A DNA stretch of 64,000 nucleotides from Lichenicola sp965198575 (GTDB lineage: Bacteria > Pseudomonadota > Alphaproteobacteria > Acetobacterales > Acetobacteraceae), in the NCBI RefSeq assembly GCF_965198575.1, contig NZ_OZ240671.1, forward strand, positions 1,488,001 through 1,552,000. The letters run 5' to 3'. The position numbers were made by a program, and so were the translations under genes. Positions 16,278-26,135 of this stretch are shown here, one piece after another (within the stretch, counting starts at the first letter, position 1; every line of letters begins with the position of its first letter). The notes beneath the pieces were generated by a model, which was not told the origin of the DNA, did not search any database, and was given only the letters and a program-made list of their open reading frames with translations.

Positions 16278-18164
16278 ATGTCGTTTCGCTACAAGCATCG
16301 GCTGGCGGCTTCGGTCGCCTCCGTCCTGACGGCCCTGACCGTGACGCTGGCCGGCACCGGCACCGGGCATGCAGCCGCCACCGCGTCCGACATCTCGGTC
16401 GGCAGCATCCTGGCGCAGACGGTCTATCTGCCGATCAAGAACCAGGCGCAGGCCGAGGCCGCTGCACGGGCGATGCAGATCCCCGGTACGCCCGGCTACC
16501 ATAAATTCCTGACGGTGCCGCAGTTCGTCGCCCAGTACGCCGACAGCGACGCCCAGGTCGCGCAGGTCGAGGCCGTGCTGCAGCAGCTCGGCTACAGCAT
16601 CGTCTATGTGTTTCCGAACCATCTCGGCATCGAGGTCGTGAGCAGCACCGGAACTGCCGAGAGCACGCTCGGCGTGAAGCTGAAACGGTTCACGGTGAAC
16701 GGCCATAGCGGCATGGCGCCGGACGCGCCGCTCAAGCTGCCCGCATCGCTTGCCGGTCTGGTGCGCGGGTTCGGCGGACTGAACACGCTGACGCATCCGC
16801 ATCCGATGCGCGTCGCCAGTGCCGAGGCGCACGGCGTGCAGGCCCGTGCCGTCAGCGGCGCCCTGGTCGGTGGCACGCCCGGCAATTACCTGCCGGTCGA
16901 TTTCGAGAACTATTACGGCGTGACGCCGATCTATGGCCAGGGCATCAACGGCCGCGGCACCACAATCGGCATCGTGACCCTCGCCAACTTCAAGCCGAGC
17001 GACGCCTATCTGTTCTGGAAGCAGACCGGCCTGAACGTCTCGCAGTCGCGCATCACCACGGTGAATGTCGATGGCGGCACCAGCATCGCGCCGAGCGACG
17101 CACTCGGCGAAGGCGAGACCGATCTCGACGTCGAGGAGTCCGGTGCGATCGCTCCCGGCGCGAACCAGCGGGTCTATATCGCGCCCAACAACACCAACGC
17201 GAACTTCATCGACGGCTTCGAGGCGGCTGCGTCGGACAACATCGCCGACACGGTCTCCTCCAGCTGGGGCCAGCCGGAACTCCATTTCTTCTACGACACC
17301 GCGACCCAGACGCCGGCCCAGACCTTCCTGCTCGATGCGTTCCACGACGCGTTCCTGGAAATGGCGCTGCAGGGCCAGTCGGTGTTCATCGCGGCCGGCG
17401 ATTCCGGTTCGTTCGACACCGTGGAAAGCTGCGCCACCTCCGGCACGCCGGGCGCCGACAACCCCATCTGCAACGCGCCCTACACGGTCGATCATCCGTC
17501 GAGCGATCCGCTGGTCACCTCGGCCGGCGGCACCACGACGCCGTTCACCTTCACCACCAAGAGCGGGCTGCATCTCTACGTCACGCAGGAACGCGCCTGG
17601 AGCTGGGACTACATCGCCGCCGAGGCAGCCCAGCAGGGACGCGGTGCCACCGACCCGGTCTCGCTGTTCTTCTCGACCGGCGGCGGCGGCGGCGTGAGCT
17701 CCTATTTCGCGCAGCCCTGGTACCAGGCCGGCGTGAAGGGCATCACCCTCACCAGGCCGAACCAGAAGCTGACCCAGGATACCGGCTCCGGCCCGGTCGT
17801 GCAGTACACGCTGCCGTCCAACTTTGCCGGCCGCAACAGCCCGGACCTGTCGACCGACGCCGATCCGGAATCCGGTTTCCAGTATATCGAGGAAGGCCAG
17901 ATCATCACCGGCTACGGCGGCACCAGCTTCGTGGCGCCGCAGCTGAACGGCGTGAACGCGCTGTTCACCCAGGCACTCGGCGGCCGCGTCGGCCAGCTGA
18001 ACCCGGCTCTGTACGAGCTCGGCAACCTGACCGCGAACGACATCGCGGCTGGCAACAACTGGGGCTACAACGCGATCGGCGGCTATGACAACGCGGTCGG
18101 CAACGGCACCCTCAGCGCCTACAAGCTGGCGATCGGCCTGGCCTACCTGAAATACGTCTACTGA
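16278..18164 (+). CDS. Sedolisin/kumamolisin-type acid protease precursor (peptidase family S53)
   Basis: This 628-residue precursor starts at the ATG that follows GGAGGAAATTG. A signal peptide of about 33 residues ends near GHAAA. Residues about 45-185 form the activation prodomain (AEAAARAMQIPGTPGYHKFL, VEVVSS-type core, GVKLKRF). The catalytic domain carries the S53 triad: Glu280 and Asp284 in GEGETDLDVEESG and Ser550 in YGGTSFVAPQLNG; SSSWG lies in the expected strand. S53 enzymes are secreted serine-carboxyl endopeptidases active at low pH, and the prodomain is removed autocatalytically. The gene stands alone, 235 bp after the permease, and its upstream region has phased direct repeats. 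Confidence 0.93.
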   Translation: MSFRYKHRLAASVASVLTALTVTLAGTGTGHAAATASDISVGSILAQTVYLPIKNQAQAEAAARAMQIPGTPGYHKFLTVPQFVAQYADSDAQVAQVEAVLQQLGYSIVYVFPNHLGIEVVSSTGTAESTLGVKLKRFTVNGHSGMAPDAPLKLPASLAGLVRGFGGLNTLTHPHPMRVASAEAHGVQARAVSGALVGGTPGNYLPVDFENYYGVTPIYGQGINGRGTTIGIVTLANFKPSDAYLFWKQTGLNVSQSRITTVNVDGGTSIAPSDALGEGETDLDVEESGAIAPGANQRVYIAPNNTNANFIDGFEAAASDNIADTVSSSWGQPELHFFYDTATQTPAQTFLLDAFHDAFLEMALQGQSVFIAAGDSGSFDTVESCATSGTPGADNPICNAPYTVDHPSSDPLVTSAGGTTTPFTFTTKSGLHLYVTQERAWSWDYIAAEAAQQGRGATDPVSLFFSTGGGGGVSSYFAQPWYQAGVKGITLTRPNQKLTQDTGSGPVVQYTLPSNFAGRNSPDLSTDADPESGFQYIEEGQIITGYGGTSFVAPQLNGVNALFTQALGGRVGQLNPALYELGNLTANDIAAGNNWGYNAIGGYDNAVGNGTLSAYKLAIGLAYLKYVY

Positions 18165-18216
18165 TCGACACGCAGTTCGGGGCGGCCTGCGGACGCCGTC
18201 CTGAACAGCGCCTGAA

Positions 18217-20550
18217 TCATGAGTTCGAAGGCGGCGACTCGATCAGTGCCGCCTTCGACTCCAGCATCCGCTCGACCTGCTGCTCCACCAGGGGCGCGCT
18301 GAACAGATAGCCCTGCACCAAGCGGCAACCGGCGCCGCGCAACGCTGCAAGCTGCGTCTCGTTTTCCACCCCTTCGGCGATGATCTCCACATCCAGCGCC
18401 CGGCCCAGCGTGATGATCGCATCGATGATCGCCATCGTGCTGTGTCGCGTCAGCATCCGCATCACGAACGAGCCGTCGATCTTGATCGCATCCAGTGTGT
18501 AGCGATCGAGATAACCCAGCGACGAGTAGCCGGTGCCGAAATCATCCAGCGCCACGCGCACGCCGAGTGCCCGGATCTCACCGAGTATCCCGTCGATCCG
18601 TCCCGGCTGGTGCAGGAAGACGCCTTCGGTGGTCTCGATCTGCAGCAGATCCGGATCGAGACCGGTTTCCGCCAGCACCGCCTGCACGACCGCCCCGTAG
18701 CGCGCGTCGCGCAACTCGACGCCGGACACGTTGACGCTGAGCCGCAATCCGGGGAAACGCGCATGCCAGCGTCGCATGCGGGTGCAGGCTTGCGTCAGCA
18801 CCCAGTGGCCGATCCGGGCGATCTCGCCGATCTCTTCGGCAGTCCCGATGAAATCCGCCGGGCAGATCAGCCCGCGTTGCGGATGCTGCCAGCGGATCAA
18901 CGCCTCCAGGCCCAGCACGGCTCCGGTCTCGGCGTTGCAGATCGGCTGGTAGTGCAGCACGAACTGGTTGCGCGCGATCGCGTGGCGGAGGTCGGTCTGC
19001 AGCGCCAGCTTGTCGACCGCCTCGCTGCGCATCGAATCGGTAAACACCATGTAGCTGCCGGGATTGTTCCGCTTGGCCCGGTACATGGCGATGTCGGCGT
19101 CGCGCATGAGCTCCTCGGGTGAGCGATACTGCGCGGTCGCATGCACCAGCCCGACGCTGATCGAGCAGAATATCTCCTGCCTGCCGAGCCAGATCGGACG
19201 TCGCATCGTCTCGATGATCCGCTCCGCGAGACGGCGCGCCCGGGAGCTGTCGTGAGCGGTCTCGACCAGCATGACGAACTCGTCGCCGCCGATGCGACCA
19301 AGCGTGTCCTCCGGCTGGACGCAGCTGCGCAGGCGGCGCGCCACCTCGACCAGCAGCAGGTCACCGGCCTGATGGCCCAGGCTGTCATTGACCAGCTTGA
19401 AGCGGTCGAGATCCAGGAACAGCACACCGACCTGGTAGGCCGGGTCGAGTGCGACGCGATCCAGCGCCGTCGTCAAGGCCCGCATGAAGAAGGCGCGGTT
19501 CGACAGCCTGGTCAGGTCGTCGTGGAAGGCGGCAAAGCTCAGCTGCGCCTGGATGCGCCGCCGCTCCTGGATCTCCTTCTCGAGCATGATGTTCTCGGCT
19601 TCGACGATCCGCGCCCGGATCGCACTCTCCTCCGCATGCTTCCGGTCGCTGATTTCGCGCTGCACCGACACCCAGTGGGTGAACCAGCCCTGCTCGTTGG
19701 CAACCGGCGCAATGCTGAGCTCCACCCAGAAGCCGCTACCATCCTTGCGACGGTTGAGCAGCTCGAGCTCGACCGGCTCCCAGCGGGACAGCGCCAGGCG
19801 CAGCCGGTCGAGTGCCGCACGGTCGGTGGTCGGCGCTTGCAGGAGACGTGGCGTCAGCCCGAGCACATCGGCCTCGTCGTAGCCGGTGGTCCGGGTGAAC
19901 GCAGCGTTGACATAGACGATGCGCGGGCCGGGCTGGTCGATCGGCTCGGCTTCGGTGATCAGCACCGCGTCGTTTGCATTCACGACCACGGACTCGAGCA
20001 ACCGCAGCCGCTCCAGGGCACGCGCGTCCAGCGGTCCGGCGATGCGGAAGCCGGCATCCGCGGGCGGCCGGTGGAGCGCGTCCAGCTCGAGCAGCGCAGT
20101 GAGCTGCGCTGCGTGCGTCAGCAGGACGTAGGTCGTGGCCGCGGACAGGCCGGTCCGACTTGCGGGATCGGCAACGACCAACAGCCCGCGCCTGGTCTGA
20201 TCGGCCGGCATCACCCGGACTGCTGCGATGAAATCCGGCACCGGCTGCCGAACGGCCAGGGCGCGCCACCAGACCTCGACATCCGGCTGCTCGCCCGCGA
20301 CGTCCAGGATCAGGACGGTCCCGGTCCGGCCAGCGGCGATCCTCGCCAGAAACCGGCTGTCCAGAACGGTCTCGCTCGCCGGGTCGAGGCCGAACGACGC
20401 CACCAGGGTGAAGCGCTCGCCGACGCCGGTCAGGACCATGCCGATCCGGCATCCGGCAGCATGCGCGGCACTCTGCACGACCTGAGTCAGGCTGAGGCGA
20501 TCGGAGACTGGCGGGCCTGGCGACGCGGCGTCCGCGTCCGTATCGACCAC
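18217..20550 (-). CDS. PAS-GGDEF-EAL cyclic-di-GMP signalling protein
   Basis: This 777-residue protein starts at a GTG (20548-20550). The N-terminal 165 residues resemble a degenerate sensor (GAF-like) region. A PAS-PAC module follows at about 170-310 (VYVNAAFTRTTGYDEADVLG, FWVELSIAPV), then a short helix, a GGDEF domain with intact RIGGDEFVML, and an EAL domain with GLEALIRWQ, DDFGTGYSSLGYL and IKIDGSFVM. Both catalytic signatures are complete, so it could make and degrade c-di-GMP. No membrane helix is visible, so it is probably cytosolic. It converges on the protease gene and is divergent from the PadR gene. Confidence 0.92.
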   Translation of the reverse strand: MVDTDADAASPGPPVSDRLSLTQVVQSAAHAAGCRIGMVLTGVGERFTLVASFGLDPASETVLDSRFLARIAAGRTGTVLILDVAGEQPDVEVWWRALAVRQPVPDFIAAVRVMPADQTRRGLLVVADPASRTGLSAATTYVLLTHAAQLTALLELDALHRPPADAGFRIAGPLDARALERLRLLESVVVNANDAVLITEAEPIDQPGPRIVYVNAAFTRTTGYDEADVLGLTPRLLQAPTTDRAALDRLRLALSRWEPVELELLNRRKDGSGFWVELSIAPVANEQGWFTHWVSVQREISDRKHAEESAIRARIVEAENIMLEKEIQERRRIQAQLSFAAFHDDLTRLSNRAFFMRALTTALDRVALDPAYQVGVLFLDLDRFKLVNDSLGHQAGDLLLVEVARRLRSCVQPEDTLGRIGGDEFVMLVETAHDSSRARRLAERIIETMRRPIWLGRQEIFCSISVGLVHATAQYRSPEELMRDADIAMYRAKRNNPGSYMVFTDSMRSEAVDKLALQTDLRHAIARNQFVLHYQPICNAETGAVLGLEALIRWQHPQRGLICPADFIGTAEEIGEIARIGHWVLTQACTRMRRWHARFPGLRLSVNVSGVELRDARYGAVVQAVLAETGLDPDLLQIETTEGVFLHQPGRIDGILGEIRALGVRVALDDFGTGYSSLGYLDRYTLDAIKIDGSFVMRMLTRHSTMAIIDAIITLGRALDVEIIAEGVENETQLAALRGAGCRLVQGYLFSAPLVEQQVERMLESKAALIESPPSNS

Positions 20551-20714
20551 GCTAAGCGATCACCGCGTTTATCTGAACATGCAGAAAGTTCGAAGACTGC
20601 GTCACTCAAATCACTCGCATTATAATTTCGAAACTATCCCATTCGCGGCCATGACCCGTCAACGCGATCGGGCCACCGGCACACCGGCACTTGCACGACA
20701 CTATCTCTCCAGAT

Positions 20715-20728
20715 ATATCTTAAGATAT
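20715..20728. promoter_or_regulatory. 14-bp palindrome overlapping the PadR start codon (putative operator)
   Basis: ATATCTTAAGATAT is a perfect inverted repeat whose last two bases are the first two of the ATG of the PadR-type gene at 20727. A TATAAT-like element lies about 90 bp upstream at 20621-20626. PadR proteins bind short A/T-rich palindromes in their own promoters, so this is probably an autoregulatory operator that would block transcription or translation initiation. Confidence 0.5.
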
Positions 20729-21380
20729 GTCCAGACACACAGGCTTCCCTCACATTCATCCTCTCCGCCACCTGATCCACGCGATCGGCGGCCGCCACGG
20801 GCGATCCGGCTTTGGCCGCGGCGGCGGCTTCGGTCGTGGCGGTCCGATGGGCGGCGGCGACGGCATCCCCGGCACCCGCCGGCTGAGCTCGAGCGACCTT
20901 CAACTGGTGCTGCTGGCCCTGCTGGCGGACCAGCCGGCGCACGGATACGAGCTCATCCGCATCCTGGAGGAGCGGTCGGGCGGTTTCTACGCACCGAGCC
21001 CGGGAATGATCTATCCGGCCCTCACCTACCTGGACGAGATCGGCCACGCCGCCGTCATGCCGGACGGCACCCGCAAGCTGTACTCGCTCACCGATGCCGG
21101 CCGCGCCCACCTGACCGCCAACCGCGCCCGCGCCGACCTGATGCTCGACGCGCTGTCACGGATCGGTGGCCGCATGGAGCAGGTGCGCGAGGCCTTCGCC
21201 GGCGTCACCGATGCCGATCCGCAGGCTTCCGACGACCTGCACCGCGCCCGGCACGAGCTGAAGCACGCCCTGATGCGCAAGCGTGGCTGCGATCCGGAGG
21301 AGGCCCGCCGCATCGCCCGCATCCTCGATCGTGCCACCGTCGAAATCATGGGCATCGGCGCCAAGAGCGCGGGCAACTGA
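20727..21380 (+). CDS. PadR-family repressor, YqjI-like
   Basis: This 217-residue protein has a His-rich N-terminal extension (His at about 4, 9, 11, 15, 18 and 24) followed by a Gly/Arg-rich stretch. The PadR winged helix at about 55-130 contains LQLVLLALLADQPAHGYELI and FYAPSPGMIYPALTYLDE. E. coli YqjI, a nickel-responsive repressor of itself and of the ferric reductase gene yqjH, has the same layout: a metal-binding N-terminus and the SPGVIYPTL wing. Here the reductase gene follows 2 bp downstream in the same direction, rather than divergently as in E. coli. A palindrome overlaps the start codon. Metal response is inferred from the His residues and context. Confidence 0.8.
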   Translation: MSRHTGFPHIHPLRHLIHAIGGRHGRSGFGRGGGFGRGGPMGGGDGIPGTRRLSSSDLQLVLLALLADQPAHGYELIRILEERSGGFYAPSPGMIYPALTYLDEIGHAAVMPDGTRKLYSLTDAGRAHLTANRARADLMLDALSRIGGRMEQVREAFAGVTDADPQASDDLHRARHELKHALMRKRGCDPEEARRIARILDRATVEIMGIGAKSAGN

Positions 21381-21382
21381 AC

Positions 21383-22228
21383 ATGGACAACAGCACCGAC
21401 ATGAGGGTCCTGACCCACGACCGCGCACTCCCACACACCGCCATCCGGGTCCGGCACGAGACCCGTTACCGCGCGCTCGAGGTGGTGAGTGCCGAGACCC
21501 TGTCGCCGCGGATGCGCCGGATCGTGCTGGGTGGCGATGCGCTGGCCGGCTTCACGACGGCGGCCGCGGACGACCACGTGAAGCTGTTCCTGCCGGCACC
21601 CGGCCAGCAGCGGCCCGCATCCCCGATCCTCGAGGCGGGTGGCATTCGCTTCCCCGAGGGCACCGCGCCGCCGACGGTCCGCGATTACACGCCGCGCCGT
21701 TTCGATCCCGCTTCGCTGCTGCTCACCATCGAATTCGTGCTGCACGGCGACGGGCCCGCCGCGGCCTGGGCGCAGGCGGCCACACCCGGACAGCAGGTCG
21801 GGATCGGCGGGCCGCGCGGCTCGCTGTTGCTGGCGGACACCTACGACACATACCTGCTCGCCGGCGACGAGACCGCACTCCCGGCGATCGCCCGCAGGCT
21901 CGAGGAGATGCCGCCGGGGGTTCGCGCCATCGCCCTGATCGAGGTGGAGACGCGTGGCGAGGAACGCCATCTGCCGACCGCCGCCAGCGCCTCGATCACC
22001 TGGCTCCCCCGCAACGGCCGTCCCGCCGGGGATCCCGAGCTGTTGCTGCAGGCGCTGGCCGCCACCCGGCTACCGGACGGCGACACCCATGCCTGGATCG
22101 CCGCCGAGATCGAGGTGGCACGCCGCCTGAAGGCGCATCTGCTCGAAGAGCGCCAGATCCCGGCTGCCGACATCAGGTCTGCGGGGTATTGGCGGCATGA
22201 CGCGGCCATTGTCGGTTTGGTAACCTGA
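21383..22228 (+). CDS. Siderophore-interacting protein / NADPH-dependent ferric-chelate reductase, YqjH-like
   Basis: The ATG at 21383-21385, 2 bp after the PadR stop, gives 281 residues; the long open frame upstream is non-coding. An FAD-binding barrel comes first (SPRMRRIVLGGDALAGF, DDHVKLFLP, RDYTPRRFD, the last being the flavin-binding RxYT-type motif). The SIP-type NAD(P)H-binding half follows (GPRGSLLL, YLLAGDETALPAIARRLE, AWIAAEIEVARRLKAHL). Members reduce ferric siderophores in the cytoplasm and release iron. Tandem placement behind the YqjI-like repressor implies joint control by metal status. Confidence 0.85.
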   Translation: MDNSTDMRVLTHDRALPHTAIRVRHETRYRALEVVSAETLSPRMRRIVLGGDALAGFTTAAADDHVKLFLPAPGQQRPASPILEAGGIRFPEGTAPPTVRDYTPRRFDPASLLLTIEFVLHGDGPAAAWAQAATPGQQVGIGGPRGSLLLADTYDTYLLAGDETALPAIARRLEEMPPGVRAIALIEVETRGEERHLPTAASASITWLPRNGRPAGDPELLLQALAATRLPDGDTHAWIAAEIEVARRLKAHLLEERQIPAADIRSAGYWRHDAAIVGLVT

Positions 22229-22266
22229 TTGATCCATAGCTGCTGCTCGGAGGAGCGGCGGCGAGC

Positions 22267-25200
22267 ATGTCTGTCCAGAGGGAAAGCGACGCCTGGCGTC
22301 CCGAACGTCGTCCCGACCAGCATGTCCTGCGCACGGCGCTGCTCTGCCTCGTCCTGCTGTGTTTCGCGGTCCGTCCGGCGCTTGCCCAGTTCACCAGGTT
22401 CCAGAACCTCAACGACGAGCAGGGACTGGGAAATGCCAGCGTCGGAGCCCTGGCGCAGGATCGCGACGGCTACATCCTGCTCGGCACGGAAGCCGGACTG
22501 TATCGTTACGATGGGCTGAGCATAGCCGCCTACGGGACCGGAATGCCGTCCGCGGCCTGGGTCGAACAGATCGTCGCCGACGATGCCGGACGAACCTGGG
22601 TGGTCACCAACCGGAACCTGTATCTCGGCCAGGGCGCCGATTTCACGCGTATCGACACCGGCCGGGCGCCGCTGTTCCTCAAGTCGCCGCATCTGCTTGT
22701 CGTTTCCGGCCGGGATGTGGTCCTCGACGTCGGCGGCATGCTGCTGCGAGCGCCTCTGGCCACGACCGGAGTTGCCCGGAACGCAGTCGGCACCTTCTCG
22801 CCCCTGTTCGGGCCAGCAGCCTTGGCAGCCACGCCAGGCCTTGCCACCGCCCGCTTCGTCGTCCCGGACATCGATGGCGGATTGCTGATCGGCTGCGGCG
22901 ACGCCATCTGTCGCGAGGTCGGCGGCGTGCTGACGATCCTTGGCAAGGCCGAAGGGCTGGCCCCGGATAGCTGGCAGGTGGCGCTGCGCACCCCTGACGG
23001 CACCATCTGGGCGCGCAGCATGGATCGTATCGCCTGGCGCAAGCCGGGTCAGGCCGTGTTCACGGTCACCACCCTGCCTGGCTCGACCCTCGGCTCCCAG
23101 GCGGTGGCCCCGGGCGATCATACCTCCTACGTCGCAAATCCGGAGCGGCTCGTGCTGCAGGATGACGGGCATGGGGGCGTCCTGACCCAGAGTGCCGGCG
23201 GCCTTCTCGACTGGAACGGCAGCAGCTGGCAACTCCACTCGCATCACCCGGGCGGCATCCCAGCCGACCGGATTGTCGCCATGATGCGCGACCGCGAGGG
23301 CTCGCTCTGGCTGGGCAGCTTCGTGACGGGCGCCTACCGCAGTATCGGCATGGGCAGCTGGGAGCACTGGACGAAGGATGACGGCCTCCCCAGCAACATC
23401 GTCTGGTCGATGTCGGGCACGCCGAACGGCCAGGTCTGGGTCGCGACGGATGGCGGCACGATCGCGACCGACGGCACGCCGGCCGGCACCCCCGCGGAAA
23501 CCAATTACGCCGCCGTGACAACCCGAGGCGGCCGGCTATGGCTGGCGCCTGTCGGCTCTGCGTTGGTCCGTCGCGATGCGGCGCTGAAAACCGTCGAGAC
23601 TTTTCCATCGCCTGGAAAGATCGCCAGCGCCGTCATCGACGGAAACAACCGGCTCTGGCTCGGCGCGGATCGCGGGCTGTTCGTCGTGGCCGATGCCGAC
23701 CAGCCGGCGTCGCTGGTCCATCCGGCACCGGCGCTGGCGCACGAAACCATCACCCTGGCCACCGATCCGGCGGGCGTGGTGTGGGTGCTCTCCCCGGACG
23801 GCGTGTTCCGACGCAACGATACCGGCCGCTTCGACCTGGTGATTCCGGCCGGCGTCCTGAAAGCCCTGCCGATTTCGCTCAGTTTCGTATCGGACAACGA
23901 GGTCTGGATCGGGACCGACATGAGCGGGATGCTCCGCTTCCGTGTCGTCGGCCGCCACGTCGCACAGCTCCCCAACCATCGTCGCGCCGACGATCGCATC
24001 GAACAACATCCTGTTCGCGCATCGCGACCGTCGCGGCTCCATCTGGGTCGGCACCGACCGCGGCATCGACATGTTCGATGGCAAGGTCTGGCGCCGCTTC
24101 GACAGCTCCAACGGTCCGATCAGCAACGACGTCGACCAGAACGCCATCTACGAGGGCCCGGACGGCTCGATGTGGTTCGGGACCAGCCACGGCCTGTCGC
24201 ACCTCATCGATCCGGCGACGCCTCCGGTGCTGGCGCCCCTGCACCCGCTCATCACCGGCCTGTCGCTCGGCGAGCGGAAGTTGCCCTTATCGCGCTCGAT
24301 GCATGCCGACTGGAGGCCGGCGTCGCTCGTCATCGATTTCGTCGATCTCGATTATTCCCGTGGCAAGACCATCGTCTTCCACTACCGGCTGCGCGGGATC
24401 GATACCGGCTGGAGCACGACCACCGAGCATGAGGTGCGGTATGCGGCACTTCCCGCCGGCCGGGTGGATTTCGAGCTGGTGGCCGAGGACACCACGCACC
24501 GGTCGAGCTCGGGGCAGGTTGGCTTCACCCTCCATATCCGGGCACCATGGTGGCAGCGCTGGTGGTCGTTCGGCCTTTCCGGATTCGCGATTTTAGCTGT
24601 CGTCGTCGGCGCATGGCGGATGAAAACCCGGCTGCTGCTGCGCAACCAGCAGCGCCTCGAGGACATGGTGCGCGCCCGGACGGTCGAGATCGAACAGGCC
24701 AGGAGTACGCTGCAGCACCAGGCAGGCGAACTGGCGCGCCAGGCATCCGACATGCGACGCCTGGCGATGTCGGACGCTCTCACCGGGCTTGCCAACCGGC
24801 GAGCGATCATGAGCGCGCTCGATGATGCCGTGGCGATGTATGAGGAGCTGGCGGTCCTGCTCTGCGACATCGACCATTTCAAGATGGTCAACGACCGCTT
24901 CGGGCATCTTGCGGGCGACGAGGTGCTTGTCGCCTTCGCGGGGGCACTTGCGACGAATATCGGACCCGGCGAAGCGGTCGGCCGCTACGGAGGCGAGGAG
25001 TTCCTGCTGATCCTGCCAGGCGACGCCGACGCGGTCATGCTTCGCGTGTCCGCCATCTGCCTGGCGATGACCGAGGCATCCGGCCACCTTGGCGGCCTGG
25101 ACTGGACCGTCACCTCGAGTGGCGGCCTCGCCTTCCTGCGGACCGGCGATACGTCGCTGTCCCTCCTCGCACGGGCAGATACAGCGCTCTATCTCGCCAA

Positions 25201-26131
25201 GGCGAACGGCCGGAACCGGATCGAGCACGACAGGGCGGAGGCCGCGGATCGTCCGGCCCGCCGCGCCGAGGATCGACTGGCCGAGGATCGCGTACCTTGC
25301 GCTACGGGCTCCGGCACCGGCACCGGCAAGGCAGGACAGCCGGCTCGCGCCTGCGACCTTGAGCGCGATCTTCGCGCAGCCCTTGCCCGCGGTGAATTCA
25401 CCCTGCTCTACCAGCCGATCGTCGACATCAACCGGGACATGGTCACCGGGTGGGAGGCTTTGCTGCGCTGGCAGTCACCGCTGCGGGGGGATGTTCCGCC
25501 GGGCGATTTCATTCCGTTCGCCGAGAGCGTCGGGCTCATGCCCGAGATCGGCGACTGGGTCCTGCGCGCCGCATGCCGCGAGGCGGTGAGCTGGCAGGAC
25601 GCGACGAAGCTGTCGGTCAATCTCTCGCCGACGCAGTTCCGCCTGCCCGACCTGGTGGACAGGATCCGGCAGATCCTGGCGGAAACCGGCCTGCCGCCGG
25701 AGCGGCTGGAACTCGAGATCACCGAGACCGCAATGATCGACAACATCGCAGGCGTCGGCAACATGCTTCGGCAACTCCGGGCGCTCGGCATCACGATAGC
25801 GCTGGATGATTTCGGCACCGGCTACTCGTCGCTGAGCTTCCTGCGCATGCTGCCGTTCGACCGCATCAAGATCGACCGGTCCTTCGTGCAGGATCTCGGC
25901 GTCAGGCCGCAGGCGGTCCCGGTGCTGCGGGCGCTGGTCGGATTATGTGTCAGCGTCGGTGCCGCCGCCACCGCGGAAGGTGCCGAGACCGACCAGCAGA
26001 TCGCGCTCCTGCGCGCCGCCGGGTGCGTCGAGGTCCAGGGCTTCCGGATCGGCCACCCCTGCCCGGCGTCGGAGATGCAGGCGTGGATGGCAGACTTCGT
26101 GGCAGATCGCGCATTGGCACCCGCGGCCTGA
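22267..26131 (+). pseudogene. Two-component-propeller / Y_Y_Y / GGDEF-EAL membrane signalling protein, disrupted by a +1 frameshift
   Basis: The gene starts at ATG 22267 with an N-terminal hydrophobic stretch (LCLVLLCFAVRPALA). A periplasmic beta-propeller of about 550 residues follows (repeats such as GYILLGTEAGLYRYDG and GQVWVATDGGTIATDG). Reading then has to shift frame near 23970-23973, a CCCC run. After the shift come further propeller repeats (GSIWVGTDRGIDMFDG), a Y_Y_Y-like domain, a membrane helix (FGLSGFAILAVVVGAWR), a coiled coil, a GGDEF domain with GGEEF (near 24989) and an EAL domain with EAL (near 25454). Removing one C restores a single reading frame. Both catalytic motifs are intact. 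This is either a recent inactivation or a sequencing error. The stop is 4 bp from the convergent ABC-F stop. Confidence 0.82.
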
Positions 26132-26135
26132 CCGG

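Noticed and set aside
15759..17573. 604-codon minus-strand frame across the permease and sedolisin genes
   Set aside because: It is antisense to two clear genes with catalytic motifs and has Arg-rich composition typical of GC-rich shadows.
20579..21382. Long 5' extension of the siderophore-reductase frame
   Set aside because: It overlaps the whole PadR gene in another frame; the ATG at 21383 fits the family start.
23970..23973. Phase variation at the frameshift site
   Set aside because: A run of four C's is too short for ordinary slipped-strand switching; inactivation or sequence error is more likely.
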